A stretch of 64,000 bases of DNA from Ktedonosporobacter rubrisoli. GTDB lineage: Bacteria > Chloroflexota > Ktedonobacteria > Ktedonobacterales > Ktedonobacteraceae. Below, one piece after another: positions 34,408-43,914 of this stretch (the stretch's first letter is position 1; every line of letters begins with the position of its first letter). The DNA is taken from contig NZ_CP035758.1 in the NCBI RefSeq assembly GCF_004208415.1, forward strand, positions 992,001 through 1,056,000, given 5' to 3'. The notes beneath the pieces are model-generated. The model did not search any database. It was not told where the DNA came from and was given only the letters and a program-made list of their open reading frames with translations. The translations under genes were made by a program, and so were the position numbers.

Positions 34408-34555
34408 ATTTTCCTTACTGTGGGCTTCTCAATTATTCGAGAGGTGGGGTGCGTAGCCTTCAGACCCAGGTATCTAATCCCTCATAGTCAGCTTTCGTTA
34501 GCAGCTTGAGGGATCAGAAGCAACAAATTTGCTAGCTCAGGCCTTCGCCAGTAGG

Positions 34556-35614
34556 CTATATGTTACTAATGAGCAGGGCTTGCGGGTGTTGACCCTCATA
34601 CTCAGGCTTCCAGGCCAGCGCAAGATGTTCCCAATGTTCACCGGCATCGCAGGAACGATAGAGGCCCTTGTTGCTCAAAGCATAAAAGACGCCGGGCTCA
34701 CTCTCATTGCAGGCCAGGGTGGGAGCAATCGTCCCTTCTGCTTCAGGCAGCCCATGGGTCACCTGGCGCCAGGGCTGGCCGGATGTCTTGCGATAGACGG
34801 CCGAGTTAGCGCTGACCTTAGTGGCATGGGCATGTGCGGGCGTGGTAGCTCCTGAAATGATAATCGTATCTGGATCGGCAGGATCGACGGCCAGGCCCCA
34901 GAGATAGTGGTGCTGCAGCCCTTGATGGAAACGCTGCCAGGTTACGCCGCCATCATAGCTCTCGCTATAACCTCTGCCCGCTTTAATAAAACCATCTCCG
35001 GCTGCTGAGTAGAGCCGATCAGGCGCTTGAGAATGCATAAGGAGGGTATGCGTATCCAGTGGGCCATCAGGCTTGCGATCTTCCCAATGTTTTCCGCCAT
35101 CCTGGCTCCTGAGTACAGCCCCGGCCTCAACTGCGACAAAAATGCGGCCCGCAATGTGCGGATCAGGCGTAATCCAGCGCGCATGGTTAGTAGTGGGACG
35201 AGGCGGAAAGCTCCAGGATGGAGCAGAGGGCAGCCCGCGCAACTCCTTGAGTTCCAGCCAGGAAGCGCCGCCATCCTCCGAACGAAAGATAGCTGTCGGC
35301 TCTGTGCCAGCATACACCACGCTATGCTCTCCTACGCGCTCATTGGAACTTACGGTTACCGCCATAATTTGGGCATAGCTAATTCCGTCTTCCTTCCCTG
35401 GTCGGCTCTCGCCAATTCTTTCCCAGGTATGGCCTGCATCGTTGCTACGCCATAGCCCCCGATCAAAGGTACCACAGAAAACCCGTTCTGGCCGCAGCGG
35501 ATCAAGGGCCAGGCAGGTAGGTTCCAGGCCGGCAAAATGCTCTTCAGTCTGCCAACCTTCCCGCTGCTGCCGCGCAATCAGCAACACTCTTTCCATAGCA
35601 AGATATATCAGCAA
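34556..35614 (-). CDS. Asp-box (BNR) beta-propeller protein
   Basis: 352 aa. The TTG at 35614 is chosen because AAAGGAG lies 7 bp upstream; the ATG at 35596 has none. At least five Asp-box turns are visible: SNDAGHTW, SEDGGASW, SQDGGKHW, SYDGGVTW and SCDAGEHW. These form a sialidase or sortilin-type propeller. No sialidase catalytic residues (RIP motif, Tyr/Glu pair) are evident, so it is likely a binding protein rather than an enzyme. No signal peptide, which is unusual for this group. It stands alone. Confidence 0.85.
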   Translation of the reverse strand: MLIYLAMERVLLIARQQREGWQTEEHFAGLEPTCLALDPLRPERVFCGTFDRGLWRSNDAGHTWERIGESRPGKEDGISYAQIMAVTVSSNERVGEHSVVYAGTEPTAIFRSEDGGASWLELKELRGLPSAPSWSFPPRPTTNHARWITPDPHIAGRIFVAVEAGAVLRSQDGGKHWEDRKPDGPLDTHTLLMHSQAPDRLYSAAGDGFIKAGRGYSESYDGGVTWQRFHQGLQHHYLWGLAVDPADPDTIIISGATTPAHAHATKVSANSAVYRKTSGQPWRQVTHGLPEAEGTIAPTLACNESEPGVFYALSNKGLYRSCDAGEHWEHLALAWKPEYEGQHPQALLISNI

Positions 35615-36033
35615 AATTTTTCTCCTTTAACGAATTAAGTTCAACAAGCTTCAAAGCAAGTGAGGCACGGCAAAGATCATCCCTATCTTTAGCTTTATAC
35701 GTCCTGAGGTCTATATGCCAGCTTAGCTTGAGCAAATGTCTGCTTAAGCTTGCCCCTCTATTTCTCATTTTAAATATATCACCCTGCTTTCCTCTCTGTA
35801 CGCTTATGATCATCTATCAATGAATACCATATATTACTTCTCATGTAAAGAAGATAGCATTCCGGCAAGTTATCTCTCGTACTTAGTGTACAGCGGTACA
35901 AGTAAGCAATTGTCTAGCAGTAGAGCTATATAGCACTATAGCTTGCCCAGAAGAAGAAGAATAGAGTACTATATAAGTGTATGCGTAAAAAGGAGTTTCC
36001 AGCTCATCAACTATTACAGGATAACAGAAAAGG
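35615..36033. other. gene-free stretch upstream of a methyltransferase
   Basis: No gene. AGCTATA/TATAGCT (35924-35943) and an imperfect palindrome around 35882-35907 (GTGTAC-GTACAA core) are the only notable sites; either could bind a regulator of the divergent genes. Confidence 0.35.
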
Positions 36034-36936
36034 ATGGAAAATTGGATGGAGAAGCCCTTGCATGATTCCCAGGCTGCAAGGAACGATCAGCCCCAAAGCA
36101 AATCCAGCTACGTTGTGGATGCCGAGAATGCCGCAGAGATGGCTCGCCTGACCAGGCAGGCCCGCATGCTAAGCCAGCATTTTGCGCTATTTCCTTGCGA
36201 TATCGCACTACCAGAAGCGCCCCGCATTCTAGATATCGGCTGCGGACCCGGCGAGTGGGCTCACTCTGTAGCTAAGCACTTGCCGCAAAGCCAGGTCTTC
36301 GGCATCGATATAAGCGATTTAATGATCACTTACGCACGCTATATGGCCAGCAGCGAAGATATCTCAAACACAAACTTCCAGGTGATGGATGCTCGTCAGC
36401 CGCTGGCCTTCCCAGATGCTTATTTTGACTATGTTAATGCGCGCTTTATAGTTGGTATTTTATCGACCTCCCAGTGGGGCCCACTCTTACGTGAATGCTT
36501 CCGCGTTCTGCGTCCAGGCGGGCTGATCTGTGATATCGAACCAGAGAGTTTCGGCTCCACAACAGGTGATGCGCTTGGACGCTATAGCCTCTTCCTGACG
36601 CAGGCGAGTCGTTGTGCAGGAAAAGCATTTACCAGCTTTGGAGAGATGGTAGGTATTTCGGCGGTGCAGCCGCGCCTGTTGCGTGAAGCCGGTTTTCACC
36701 AGGTGCAGCAGGGGGCCTATATCATCAATTATTCGGCAGGCATGCCCGCCCACGATGCCATATATGACAACTTTAAGACCTTTATGAAGCTGCTCCAACC
36801 GTTTATTATCGCCCAGAATCTAAGCACCCAGGAAGAGCTTGAGCGACTTTATGCTCAGGCCCTTGAAGAGATGGAGGATAACGAATTTTGCGCCGCAGCC
36901 TTTTTCTCGCGTGTTTGCGCCAAGAAACCGGTCTGA
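36034..36936 (+). CDS. class I SAM-dependent methyltransferase
   Basis: 300 aa. Motif I, ILDIGCGPGEW, lies at about residues 66-76; FGIDIS is the SAM-binding acidic turn; VMDARQPLAFPDAYFDYVNARF and FRVLRPGGLICDIEP give motifs II-III. It is the same type as the gene at 12027 (both begin with a helical stretch of MLxxxFALFP/MLTTAMGG kind before motif I) and is probably paralogous. The acceptor is unknown. ATG at 36034, GGATGG nearby but no strong ribosome-binding site. The universal stress protein gene follows 190 bp downstream. Confidence 0.87.
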   Translation: MENWMEKPLHDSQAARNDQPQSKSSYVVDAENAAEMARLTRQARMLSQHFALFPCDIALPEAPRILDIGCGPGEWAHSVAKHLPQSQVFGIDISDLMITYARYMASSEDISNTNFQVMDARQPLAFPDAYFDYVNARFIVGILSTSQWGPLLRECFRVLRPGGLICDIEPESFGSTTGDALGRYSLFLTQASRCAGKAFTSFGEMVGISAVQPRLLREAGFHQVQQGAYIINYSAGMPAHDAIYDNFKTFMKLLQPFIIAQNLSTQEELERLYAQALEEMEDNEFCAAAFFSRVCAKKPV

Positions 36937-37122
36937 GCGCTCATCTCTCTGCTTAGCGCCAGGCACCCTAGAATACGCATGCTCCTGCGGCTTAGAGAGG
37001 GCCCATATAAGCTCGTTTATTCGCTTAGAGAGCCAGAAGGGAAGACTTTTTGCTACTGGATTGTTATTGAAAGTAGAAGAAGCTCTTCCTGATCTATGGT
37101 TGAGCCAGAAGGAGATCATCAT

Positions 37123-37956
37123 ATGTTTAAACAAGTGCTCGTCCCGTTGGATGGCTCGGAGTTGTCCGAGCGCGCCCTCCCATATGCTCGGCGCATTGCC
37201 ACAGCAAGTGGTGCAACCCTACACCTCGTATACGTAACGCCGGATTTGCATGATTATTCCTGGGTACCCGGAGCCCTCACCGTCGCCGACACTTTGGCGC
37301 AGGCCGAAGAGGAGACCGGTCGGGAAATGCGAGTCTATCTTGAGGGTTGGCGTACGCGCTTGAGCGCCGAGGGACTGCACGTACAGATTGAAGTGCTCTC
37401 AGGCAATGTGGCCGATTCGCTGTTGGATTACGAGCAAAAGGCCGCAATTGACCTTGTAGTCATATGCAGCCATGGCCGTAGCGGCCTCTCACGTTTCGCC
37501 CTTGGCTCAATTGCCGAACGCCTGCTGCGCCATGGACAGAAGCCAATTCTTATCGTGAAAGCCAGCGGTTCCTTGCCAGATCTGGAAAAAGCTGTAGTTC
37601 CGTTGGATGGTTCGGCACGCGCTGAAGAAGAGTTGCAGCTCATTGCGGGCCTGGCTCCCAGCCTGGTCAAGCATATCACCTTGCTCCGTGTTGTATCCTC
37701 GGCCGATGAGAGCATAGCGGCTGAAAGCTATCTCCGCGAGATTGCCCAACGCTTGCCGCAAGGCCTGACTGCCGAAGCCCAGGTTGTCGTAGGCGATGAG
37801 CCCGCTCAGGTTATCAGCGAGGTTGCTGGTAAACAGCAACTAGTGGTCATGGCAACGCATGGACGCTCACAGGCAGCGCGTTGGATTACAGGATCAGTTG
37901 CGCAAGACGTGGAGCACGCAGGCAGCCCTGCCGTGTTGCTCGTACGAGCCCGCTAA
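37123..37956 (+). CDS. tandem universal stress protein (UspA family)
   Basis: 277 aa from the ATG at 37123 (AAGGAGATC upstream); a frame extension of nine codons upstream is unlikely. There are two Usp domains: residues 1-145, starting VLVPLDGSELSERALPYARRIA and with the ATP-binding pattern G-x2-G-x9-G-S in GRSGLSRFALGSIAER; and 150-277, starting AVVPLDGSARAEEEL and ending in GRSQAARWITGSVAQ, where the second Gly of the pattern is replaced. So the first domain should bind ATP and the second probably not. Cytoplasmic stress-survival protein. Confidence 0.93.
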   Translation: MFKQVLVPLDGSELSERALPYARRIATASGATLHLVYVTPDLHDYSWVPGALTVADTLAQAEEETGREMRVYLEGWRTRLSAEGLHVQIEVLSGNVADSLLDYEQKAAIDLVVICSHGRSGLSRFALGSIAERLLRHGQKPILIVKASGSLPDLEKAVVPLDGSARAEEELQLIAGLAPSLVKHITLLRVVSSADESIAAESYLREIAQRLPQGLTAEAQVVVGDEPAQVISEVAGKQQLVVMATHGRSQAARWITGSVAQDVEHAGSPAVLLVRAR

Positions 37957-38060
37957 AGAGAGGAAGCGCCGAGCCCCGGTTTTAAATTACCGGCGACTCG
38001 ACGTGGCCCGCCTTTCTGGATAAGGCAAGCAATTTCTCCCCCGCATTTTTTAGTCGCAGC

Positions 38061-38546
38061 CTATAAGCTCTCGTCAGGTTTCCCGCTCACTTCGTGCTTC
38101 CGCGATAAAGGTCGCCGCAAAAGGACATGGGGACCAAGGGGAGGAAGATCAAAGATGTCTCCCTGCCTCACAAAGCCAAAGCGCGCATAAAAACCCTCGA
38201 CCGCAGCGCGCCCATTACACCAGATCTCGCCAGGTTGAGCATAACTAGCAGCATGCTCTATCAGCGCCTGCAGAATCCTGGCTCCGAGACCTTTTCCCTG
38301 CGCCTCCCTGGCGACAGCCATGCCACGTATGCGCCAGCCATAGCCCTCAGTAGATCCATCCTGGGCCTCCCTAAAGATAGAACCAACGCCAAGCAATTCT
38401 CCCTCACGAAAATAACCGGCATGGAAACTATGCTCGGCTTTATCAAGGGGATAAGCACAGGCTTCAAGGGGCTGGTTGGGGCGAAGAATCCGATGGCGCA
38501 ACGCGTAGGTTGCTTCTGGCTCAATAGCACGAACTTCATCAGTCAT
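38061..38546 (-). CDS. GNAT-family N-acetyltransferase
   Basis: 161 aa from the ATG at 38546. Acetyl-CoA motif A is RGMAVAREAQGKGLGARIL (near residues 72-90), with the Q/R-x2-G-x-G/A signature, followed by motif B around GFYARFGFVRQGD. The N-terminus with LRHRILRPNQPLEACAY is typical of the ElaA/YitI-like group. It acetylates an amine on an unknown small molecule or protein. Convergent with the universal stress protein gene; a CCGGT/ACCGG hairpin near 38000 lies between. Confidence 0.88.
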   Translation of the reverse strand: MTDEVRAIEPEATYALRHRILRPNQPLEACAYPLDKAEHSFHAGYFREGELLGVGSIFREAQDGSTEGYGWRIRGMAVAREAQGKGLGARILQALIEHAASYAQPGEIWCNGRAAVEGFYARFGFVRQGDIFDLPPLGPHVLLRRPLSRKHEVSGKPDESL

Positions 38547-38581
38547 AAGCAAAGTAATTCCTTATCTCTTTACACGCCGGG

Positions 38582-39571
38582 TTAACGTCCGGGGCGCTGT
38601 ATTCCTCGTCGTAGCAGCCCGGCGGCAAAGAACAGGATTTTGATAGGCGGTGAACCTGCATACGGCAAGGATGTAGGGGGCTGCTCCAGATTAAGCCCAA
38701 ATGCTTGAGGAAGCTTGTTAAGCTCTAGCACTGCAATAGCGCGGGCACCTCCGCGCAGCGTATCATAGTATACATTTTTGAGGTCATCGGCAGCAACTTC
38801 AAGCCAGCGTTGACGAGGATTACTTCCTTGCCGCTCAAAAGCTACTTGCTTCAAATAGCCTATGCTTAGCGCATCGCGTGGAATACCATACTTGCTGGTT
38901 AATAGTTCCAGATAGTCCAAGCTGAATTGAATATACCAACCCCCATCGATGAGGCGACCAAAGGGAACTGTCAGAAAGGCTTTGCCATCGGGAGCCAGTA
39001 AATCATAGATTCTGGCGATGGCTTTGAGTGGCGCTTCAAGATCGGTTTTGAGATTTCTAGCACCAAACTGGCCAGTAGGAGCGCAGTTTTGCCCAATATG
39101 CTCCATAGTTGAGATTGAGATAATCGTCTGATATTTTTCTTGTACCTCTAGCTCAAGAATATCAATGTTGTCTATGCCTTCCGCACGCTCAAACTTATCA
39201 ACGATATGCCTGTGACGAACCTCAAGCGCGTCGCTCAAGCCGTTTTCGTAGTGGCGCAGCACGTTCCCTACTTCAAGAATAGGAACATGCTGGCGTCGGC
39301 TGGCCAGAAAGGCAAAGGCCAGGGGTATTTCTACAGCGCGCTCGGCCCGATTATTGTAGGCAATTCGATTATAGATATGCCTCTCGCCACGAAACAGGAA
39401 ATGACTTTCCCAGGGAGTAGATGCTGCATTAATTGCAGGAATAAGTGTGTTCGTATCCGGAGGACTGACATCGTATATAGTCACGGGCGAACTCCTTTTA
39501 TAAAATGATTCTGTGTTTAAAGGAATTGTACCATTTCTCAGGAGATGCCGCGCTATATTCAACATCTTCAC
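38582..39571 (-). CDS. methyltransferase-like protein
   Basis: 329 aa. The core looks like a Rossmann methyltransferase of the type found in glycan clusters: PILEVGNVLRHYEN replaces a standard D-x-G-x-G motif I, then HIVDKFERAEGIDNIDILEL, YQTIISISTMEHIG and LAPDGKAFLTVPFG. The weak motif I leaves SAM binding uncertain, though the acidic residues are in place. The first 40 residues (a basic helix) are not part of the fold. It lies 35 bp upstream of the GNAT gene on the same strand, so they are probably co-transcribed. Confidence 0.7.
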   Translation of the reverse strand: MKMLNIARHLLRNGTIPLNTESFYKRSSPVTIYDVSPPDTNTLIPAINAASTPWESHFLFRGERHIYNRIAYNNRAERAVEIPLAFAFLASRRQHVPILEVGNVLRHYENGLSDALEVRHRHIVDKFERAEGIDNIDILELEVQEKYQTIISISTMEHIGQNCAPTGQFGARNLKTDLEAPLKAIARIYDLLAPDGKAFLTVPFGRLIDGGWYIQFSLDYLELLTSKYGIPRDALSIGYLKQVAFERQGSNPRQRWLEVAADDLKNVYYDTLRGGARAIAVLELNKLPQAFGLNLEQPPTSLPYAGSPPIKILFFAAGLLRRGIQRPGR

Positions 39572-39712
39572 CTCCCTATTTCTTCTCCTGAGGTCTTTGC
39601 CCTCGCTCGCTGCTAAGCAAGGATCGCCAGGTTTGCTCAGCTGGCTACTTCCCGCCAGCTACAGGATTATACATAGGATGCCCGGCGGCCAGGAAAATGT
39701 GACAAGAATATA

Positions 39713-40369
39713 TTACCAATTTTCCCAGTGTATCACTCCTTCGACAGGATGGCGGGGCGCCTGCCGAAAAGTCGTTCCCCGGCTGTAGGCCAGAGGGATG
39801 AGGGCTACTTGCATGATTCGTTCATAGGGCAGCCCAAGAACCTGCGCCGCTTCGCGCTCATGATAGAGGTGTAGCGTGGTAAGACATGTTCCCAGTCCCC
39901 GCTCACGCGCTGCCAGCATAAAGCTCCAGGTCGCCGGCAAGATGGAGCCCCAGGCATTGGCCTGCTCTACAACAGCCTCGCCATCTACGCGATCCTCGAT
40001 GCACGGTACAATAAGCACCGGGACCTCGTGGATATGTTCTAGAAGATAGCGGGACGAGGCCTGAAACTTCAAAATGGCTTCTCGCTCACGCGGTGCCGTC
40101 CCGCGCATCGCTACAGCCTGGCCTGTCCGCGCCAACTGGCAATACGTAGCAAAACCCTTTCGATAGAGATCACCAAGTTGTTGCCGCCTGTCAGCTTCAG
40201 TGACAACCACAAAATGCCAGTTCTGATTATTGGAGCCACTGGGCGCCTGAAGAGCCAGTTCTATGCAGGCTTTGATAACCTCCGGCTCGACTGGCCGGGA
40301 CAGATCAAGGCGCTGACGCACAGCTCGTGTGGTACGCAGTAGTTCGTCAGCAGAGAGATCAAGCTTCAT
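39713..40369 (-). CDS. nitroreductase-family flavoprotein
   Basis: 218 aa from the ATG at 40369 (GAAAGGGAA upstream). FMN-binding residues are visible: TTRAVRQRLD near the N-terminus, APSGSNNQNWHFVVV, AWGSILPATWSFMLAARERGLGTCLTT and a C-terminal GY-like YSRGTTFRQAPR. These FMN enzymes use NAD(P)H to reduce nitro groups, quinones or similar substrates. It is paralogous to the gene at 46752, with which it shares length and nearly all motifs. It converges with the GNAT/methyltransferase pair's direction and stands apart from the PadR gene, which is divergent 185 bp away. Confidence 0.9.
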   Translation of the reverse strand: MKLDLSADELLRTTRAVRQRLDLSRPVEPEVIKACIELALQAPSGSNNQNWHFVVVTEADRRQQLGDLYRKGFATYCQLARTGQAVAMRGTAPREREAILKFQASSRYLLEHIHEVPVLIVPCIEDRVDGEAVVEQANAWGSILPATWSFMLAARERGLGTCLTTLHLYHEREAAQVLGLPYERIMQVALIPLAYSRGTTFRQAPRHPVEGVIHWENW

Positions 40370-40553
40370 GGTTCCCTTTCGCTTGTGAAGTATTTCTTTA
40401 GCTAGTTTTAGCACTATCTAACTACTCGAAAGAAAAAGGCATGCACCAACTGCAATTCCCGGATACCAAGAATATCCATAAAATCTGGGAGAAGGCTAGC
40501 ACATTTGCCCTGGAGAACATTCCACCTCAAGTATAAATGGGAGAGCGCATCTG

Positions 40554-41270
40554 ATGCAACTACACCTGGCCTCAATCACGCTTGACAGACAATCCTCTGC
40601 CGACTATAATACATCTAATCGACCTACTATTCGATCTATATTTGCCAAGAAATCAGAAAGTAGAGCCAAGCAGATGTATGAGCTGATCATCCTTTCGCTG
40701 CTTATGCGCGTTCCGCTAAACAGGTATCAACTGGCCAAAGTTGTCAACGATAAGCTCGGGCCTCATGCAAAGCTGAGCAATGGAACGCTTTATCCGCTGT
40801 TGGCGCGTCTGGAAGCAGCCGGCCTGGTAGCGGTTGAGCCAGAGTCTGCCGGGAAGAGCCAGGAGCGGCGTTCGCGCCTTTTCCACATTACCGAGGTTGG
40901 TCGGCAGCGCTTCCAGCAATTGATGATGGATACTTCATCATACCAGGCGAACTATCAGCAAGCCTTTCTGTTTAAGGTTTCTTCGCTGGACCTGCTGCCT
41001 CCGGCCAAGCGTTTCTACGTGCTCAACCACTACATTACTTACTGCCAGGCCCATATCCTCCACTTCACCACAGAGGCCGAGAATCTTGCGCAGGATCTGG
41101 CCAGCGTACCTTTTCCCCAGGCCTTTCAGGAGCGCTCAGCCCTGGCCATCCGTCACCTTATTCAGCATTGGGAATCCGAGGCCGCCTGGGCTATGCAGGT
41201 TCGCGATCTCTGTACGCACGAAATGGAGCAGGCAGGAAGCGCCAAACCAGCGGATGCCCAACCTTGTTGA
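40554..41270 (+). CDS. PadR-family transcriptional regulator
   Basis: 238 aa from the ATG at 40554 (GGGAG about 10 bp upstream). The winged HTH begins at about residue 41 (MYELIILSLLMRVPLNRYQL, then LSNGTLYPLLARLEAAGLV, with the beta-wing RRSRLFHITEVGRQRF). The ATG at 40675 would start exactly at the domain, so the first 40 residues, which are polar, may not be translated. The C-terminal Vir-like helical region mediates dimerisation. It heads a three-gene cassette with an NTF2-fold protein and a propeller protein and is also divergent from a nitroreductase, so either could be a target. Confidence 0.88.
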   Translation: MQLHLASITLDRQSSADYNTSNRPTIRSIFAKKSESRAKQMYELIILSLLMRVPLNRYQLAKVVNDKLGPHAKLSNGTLYPLLARLEAAGLVAVEPESAGKSQERRSRLFHITEVGRQRFQQLMMDTSSYQANYQQAFLFKVSSLDLLPPAKRFYVLNHYITYCQAHILHFTTEAENLAQDLASVPFPQAFQERSALAIRHLIQHWESEAAWAMQVRDLCTHEMEQAGSAKPADAQPC

Positions 41271-41325
41271 AGGATCTTTTATCCCGTCAAGAAATGGCGC
41301 TTAATGTTTATCATGGAGGCTAATC

Positions 41326-41919
41326 GTGCAGAAACAGAGCGAAATATTCGAAATCGCGCAGCTCATATACGCTGAGCGCCATTGGCGCGATACAGGCCAG
41401 TGGGAAAGAATGCGCAGCGCTTATCATCCCACGGCGACGGTTCGGGTAGCCTGGTTTCGTGGCAGCGGCTTTGATTTTGTTGAGACTTCAAAGCATGCTC
41501 ATGGCCGTAGCCTCTCGAAACATCGGCTTGCCCCTTGTATTGTGTGCGTGAATGGAGATCGAGGCACGGCCGAGACGGATACCATCGTTGAAATCAGGCT
41601 GACATATGAAAATTATGAGCTCGATCTGTCGTCAAGGTGTCGGCTTTTCAGCAGAGTACGCCGCGATGAGGGAATCTGGCGCCTGGCCAGTCTTGACGTT
41701 ATCTATGAAAAAGATAGCGTCTCACCGGTTAATCCCTCCGTACCTCTTCCCATCGACTGGGAAGAGATAGAGCAGTACCGTCCGGCTTATCGTTTTCTCT
41801 GCTACTACAACTGGCACGCCTTCAGACGTTCCGTTGAGCTTGATTTACCTGGAGATGACAGGCCCGAGCTAGTCGCTAGCCTTTACGCAGAGGCAGAGGC
41901 CTGGTTACAGCAAAGGTAA
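41326..41919 (+). CDS. NTF2/SnoaL_4-like protein
   Basis: 197 aa, GTG at 41326 with a perfect GGAGG 6 bp upstream. The N-terminal 130 residues fit the SnoaL_4/NTF2 fold: IAQLIYAERHWRDTGQWERMRSAYHPTATVRVAWFRGSGFDF and SSRCRLFSRVRRDEGIWRLASLDVIYEKD, as in bile-acid dehydratase or ring-hydroxylating dioxygenase small subunits. A C-terminal 55-residue tail, rich in aromatics, is extra. A lyase or isomerase role is likely. It lies between PadR and the propeller gene with short gaps, so it is probably in one operon. Confidence 0.75.
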   Translation: MQKQSEIFEIAQLIYAERHWRDTGQWERMRSAYHPTATVRVAWFRGSGFDFVETSKHAHGRSLSKHRLAPCIVCVNGDRGTAETDTIVEIRLTYENYELDLSSRCRLFSRVRRDEGIWRLASLDVIYEKDSVSPVNPSVPLPIDWEEIEQYRPAYRFLCYYNWHAFRRSVELDLPGDDRPELVASLYAEAEAWLQQR

Positions 41920-41978
41920 GGCTGAGAGACGACCTGATAAGATATGCGCAGCATTAGTTGAAAGAAAGAAACAAAACT

Positions 41979-42998
41979 ATGAATTCTGCTCCCAACATCA
42001 AGGTACTTAGCAAAATTAAAGTGTTCGATGGCCGTACGCGCGAAGGCTTTGGTCAGATCAGCAATCTAGAAAAAAATGCCGACGCCTTTATCGCCAGGCG
42101 CGATCAGCAATGGTGGATGTTTTTTTCAGGGCGCGAGAGAAGTGAGCATACTAACGTGGTCCAGCTCTGCAGCGCTACGCTCCCGCCGGGTGAGTGCCTG
42201 AGCAGCACCAACTGGCGTATTACGACCGATCCTACCGATCCGACAAAGGCCTTGCCCTTACTTCCCCCACCACCAGAGGGCGCCTGGGACGCCACGGGCT
42301 ACCATTGTCCAGCCTATGTGCGCGGCTGGAATCCTGCACTTAACGCAGGTAAAGGCGGCTGGCAGGAGCGCATCTATTACGCCAGCTGCAAGCAATGGAG
42401 CCTCGAAGGTCCCTACGCTATCGGCTGCGTGGAGTGGGATGGCACGGCCTGGACGCGCCACGAGGAGCCGGTTTTGCAGGGAATTGAGGCCTGGGAAAAT
42501 AACAATGTGGCAGAACCATATGTGATCTACCATGACGGGAAATGGCGAATGTGGTATTGCGCCGCGCCATCAGGGCAATACATAACCGGCTATGCCGAGA
42601 GCCGCGACGGAATCAGCCAGTGGGAAAAGCGGGCTCCTTTTTTCGCACAAGAGATATTTGATGCCGCTGTCTTACAGGTCAATAAGCGCTACGAGATGAT
42701 CACCGCGCGCCGCGCTCTGCGGTTTAGCTTCCACGAAAGCTCGCTGTCTGCGCAAGACGGTCTGTGGTGGTCTTACTGCGCGCAGCTCTCAACGCATCCC
42801 CAGGATTGGAGCGAACCGCTCCAACTGCTTCAAGCCGACGACGGGACATCCTGGCATAAAAATGGTGCCTGGCACCCAACCTTCCACTACGACGAGCAAA
42901 GGCCGGATCGTATGTACGTATTTTTCAACGGTTTATATCAGGACACACATACGCCGTTTGGCCTATCAATCGGTCGCCTTGAATGTAGCCTTGAATGA
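41979..42998 (+). CDS. five-bladed beta-propeller (GH32/43-like) protein
   Basis: 339 aa from the ATG at 41979. Repeated WWMFFSGRE, RIYYASCKQWS, GKWRMWYCAAPSG and DRMYVFFNGLY segments, each a strand with a Trp/Tyr-rich D-G-W pattern, are typical of GH43/GH32/DUF propellers. The EPYVIYHDGKWRMWY segment contains a Glu near the axis position, but the full Asp-Asp-Glu catalytic triad cannot be assigned, so hydrolase activity is not established. No signal peptide, which suggests an intracellular role. Third gene of the PadR cassette. Confidence 0.75.
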   Translation: MNSAPNIKVLSKIKVFDGRTREGFGQISNLEKNADAFIARRDQQWWMFFSGRERSEHTNVVQLCSATLPPGECLSSTNWRITTDPTDPTKALPLLPPPPEGAWDATGYHCPAYVRGWNPALNAGKGGWQERIYYASCKQWSLEGPYAIGCVEWDGTAWTRHEEPVLQGIEAWENNNVAEPYVIYHDGKWRMWYCAAPSGQYITGYAESRDGISQWEKRAPFFAQEIFDAAVLQVNKRYEMITARRALRFSFHESSLSAQDGLWWSYCAQLSTHPQDWSEPLQLLQADDGTSWHKNGAWHPTFHYDEQRPDRMYVFFNGLYQDTHTPFGLSIGRLECSLE

Positions 42999-43300
42999 GA
43001 ACTTAGCGATCTTGCTATGTGAATAAACTGTAATACAAAAACGAGGGATATTTCTGTTATAATATAGGCAAATATATCATACGCGGGCTTTACTCACATA
43101 CTCGTACAGAGGCAACTCTTACGCTTACCCGCCAGTCTCCGTAGCGCAAAAACTTGAGTGCTTCCCCTACCTTTGAGTTTTACCGTATCTTCCTGGCACA
43201 GAGGGTAATTTAAGTTATCTCGCTCTCTGCCCATCAGCTTCAAGGCCAGAACACATTGTACAGCACGGAAGAGAAGAAATTAAGGAGGGAATTGCAAGCT
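42999..43300. other. gene-free stretch with an isolated -10 box
   Basis: TATAAT (43058-43063) is present, but no -35 at suitable spacing. The rest holds nothing I can name. Confidence 0.35.
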
Positions 43301-43834
43301 ATGGCAACAGAATTGCAACAGCGCTATCGTGTTAAAGGTGCTGCATTTGGGGCTCGCGGATGTTCCTCATGCACATGTAATCCATGCGACTGTAATCCTT
43401 GTAATTGTGGGGATAGCGTTAGTCTGCCCCTCTGGCGCGTAAGTGGCTATGCTATTGAGAGCGGCGAAATTAACGGTCGGGAGGTCGCACACCTGCTCCT
43501 CCTCAGCTTATCTCAGCCGGCGCCAACGGGAAACTGGCAGGAAGTAATTCTCATTGACGATAAGGCCAGCCACGAACAGGCAATTGCCGCGCTCGCTCTC
43601 TTTGAGGAACGTATGGATAGCCTTCCCGCCGAGCTGGGTGCATCCTCTAAAACGCCCAAAGCAGTCTATAGCGTTCCTATGCACTATGCCCTCACTGAGG
43701 CCGGGCCGGTTCTGCGCGTCGCCTTCATACCAGAACGGGCTGCGCAATTGCGCGGAGCTCCATTTGAGCCTCTCCCCTGGCACTATGAGGGCCCCATGGC
43801 TTTGCGCGAAACCTTTGCACTATCCTCCTCATAA
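43301..43834 (+). CDS. Cys-cluster protein resembling DUF1326
   Basis: 177 aa from the ATG at 43301; AAGGAGG lies 12 bp upstream, a rather wide gap, and a TTG at 43256 is an alternative. Residues about 20-36 are CSSCTCNPCDCNPCNCG: seven Cys in 17 residues as a C-x-C ladder, likely to bind a soft metal. The rest (WRVSGYAIESGEI, WQEVILIDDKASHEQAIAAL, VYSVPMHY, LRVAFIPERAAQL) resembles the DUF1326 fold of unknown function. The neighbour, convergent 80 bp away, encodes a CopZ-like metal chaperone, which suggests metal handling for both. Confidence 0.65.
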   Translation: MATELQQRYRVKGAAFGARGCSSCTCNPCDCNPCNCGDSVSLPLWRVSGYAIESGEINGREVAHLLLLSLSQPAPTGNWQEVILIDDKASHEQAIAALALFEERMDSLPAELGASSKTPKAVYSVPMHYALTEAGPVLRVAFIPERAAQLRGAPFEPLPWHYEGPMALRETFALSSS

Positions 43835-43914
43835 ACGAGGATCAGGCAGCGGGAGATTAGCCTTGATCAAAGCAGAAGGGCTTTTCTCCTGCTGCGGTAC
43901 ACAGTGGTAGGAGA

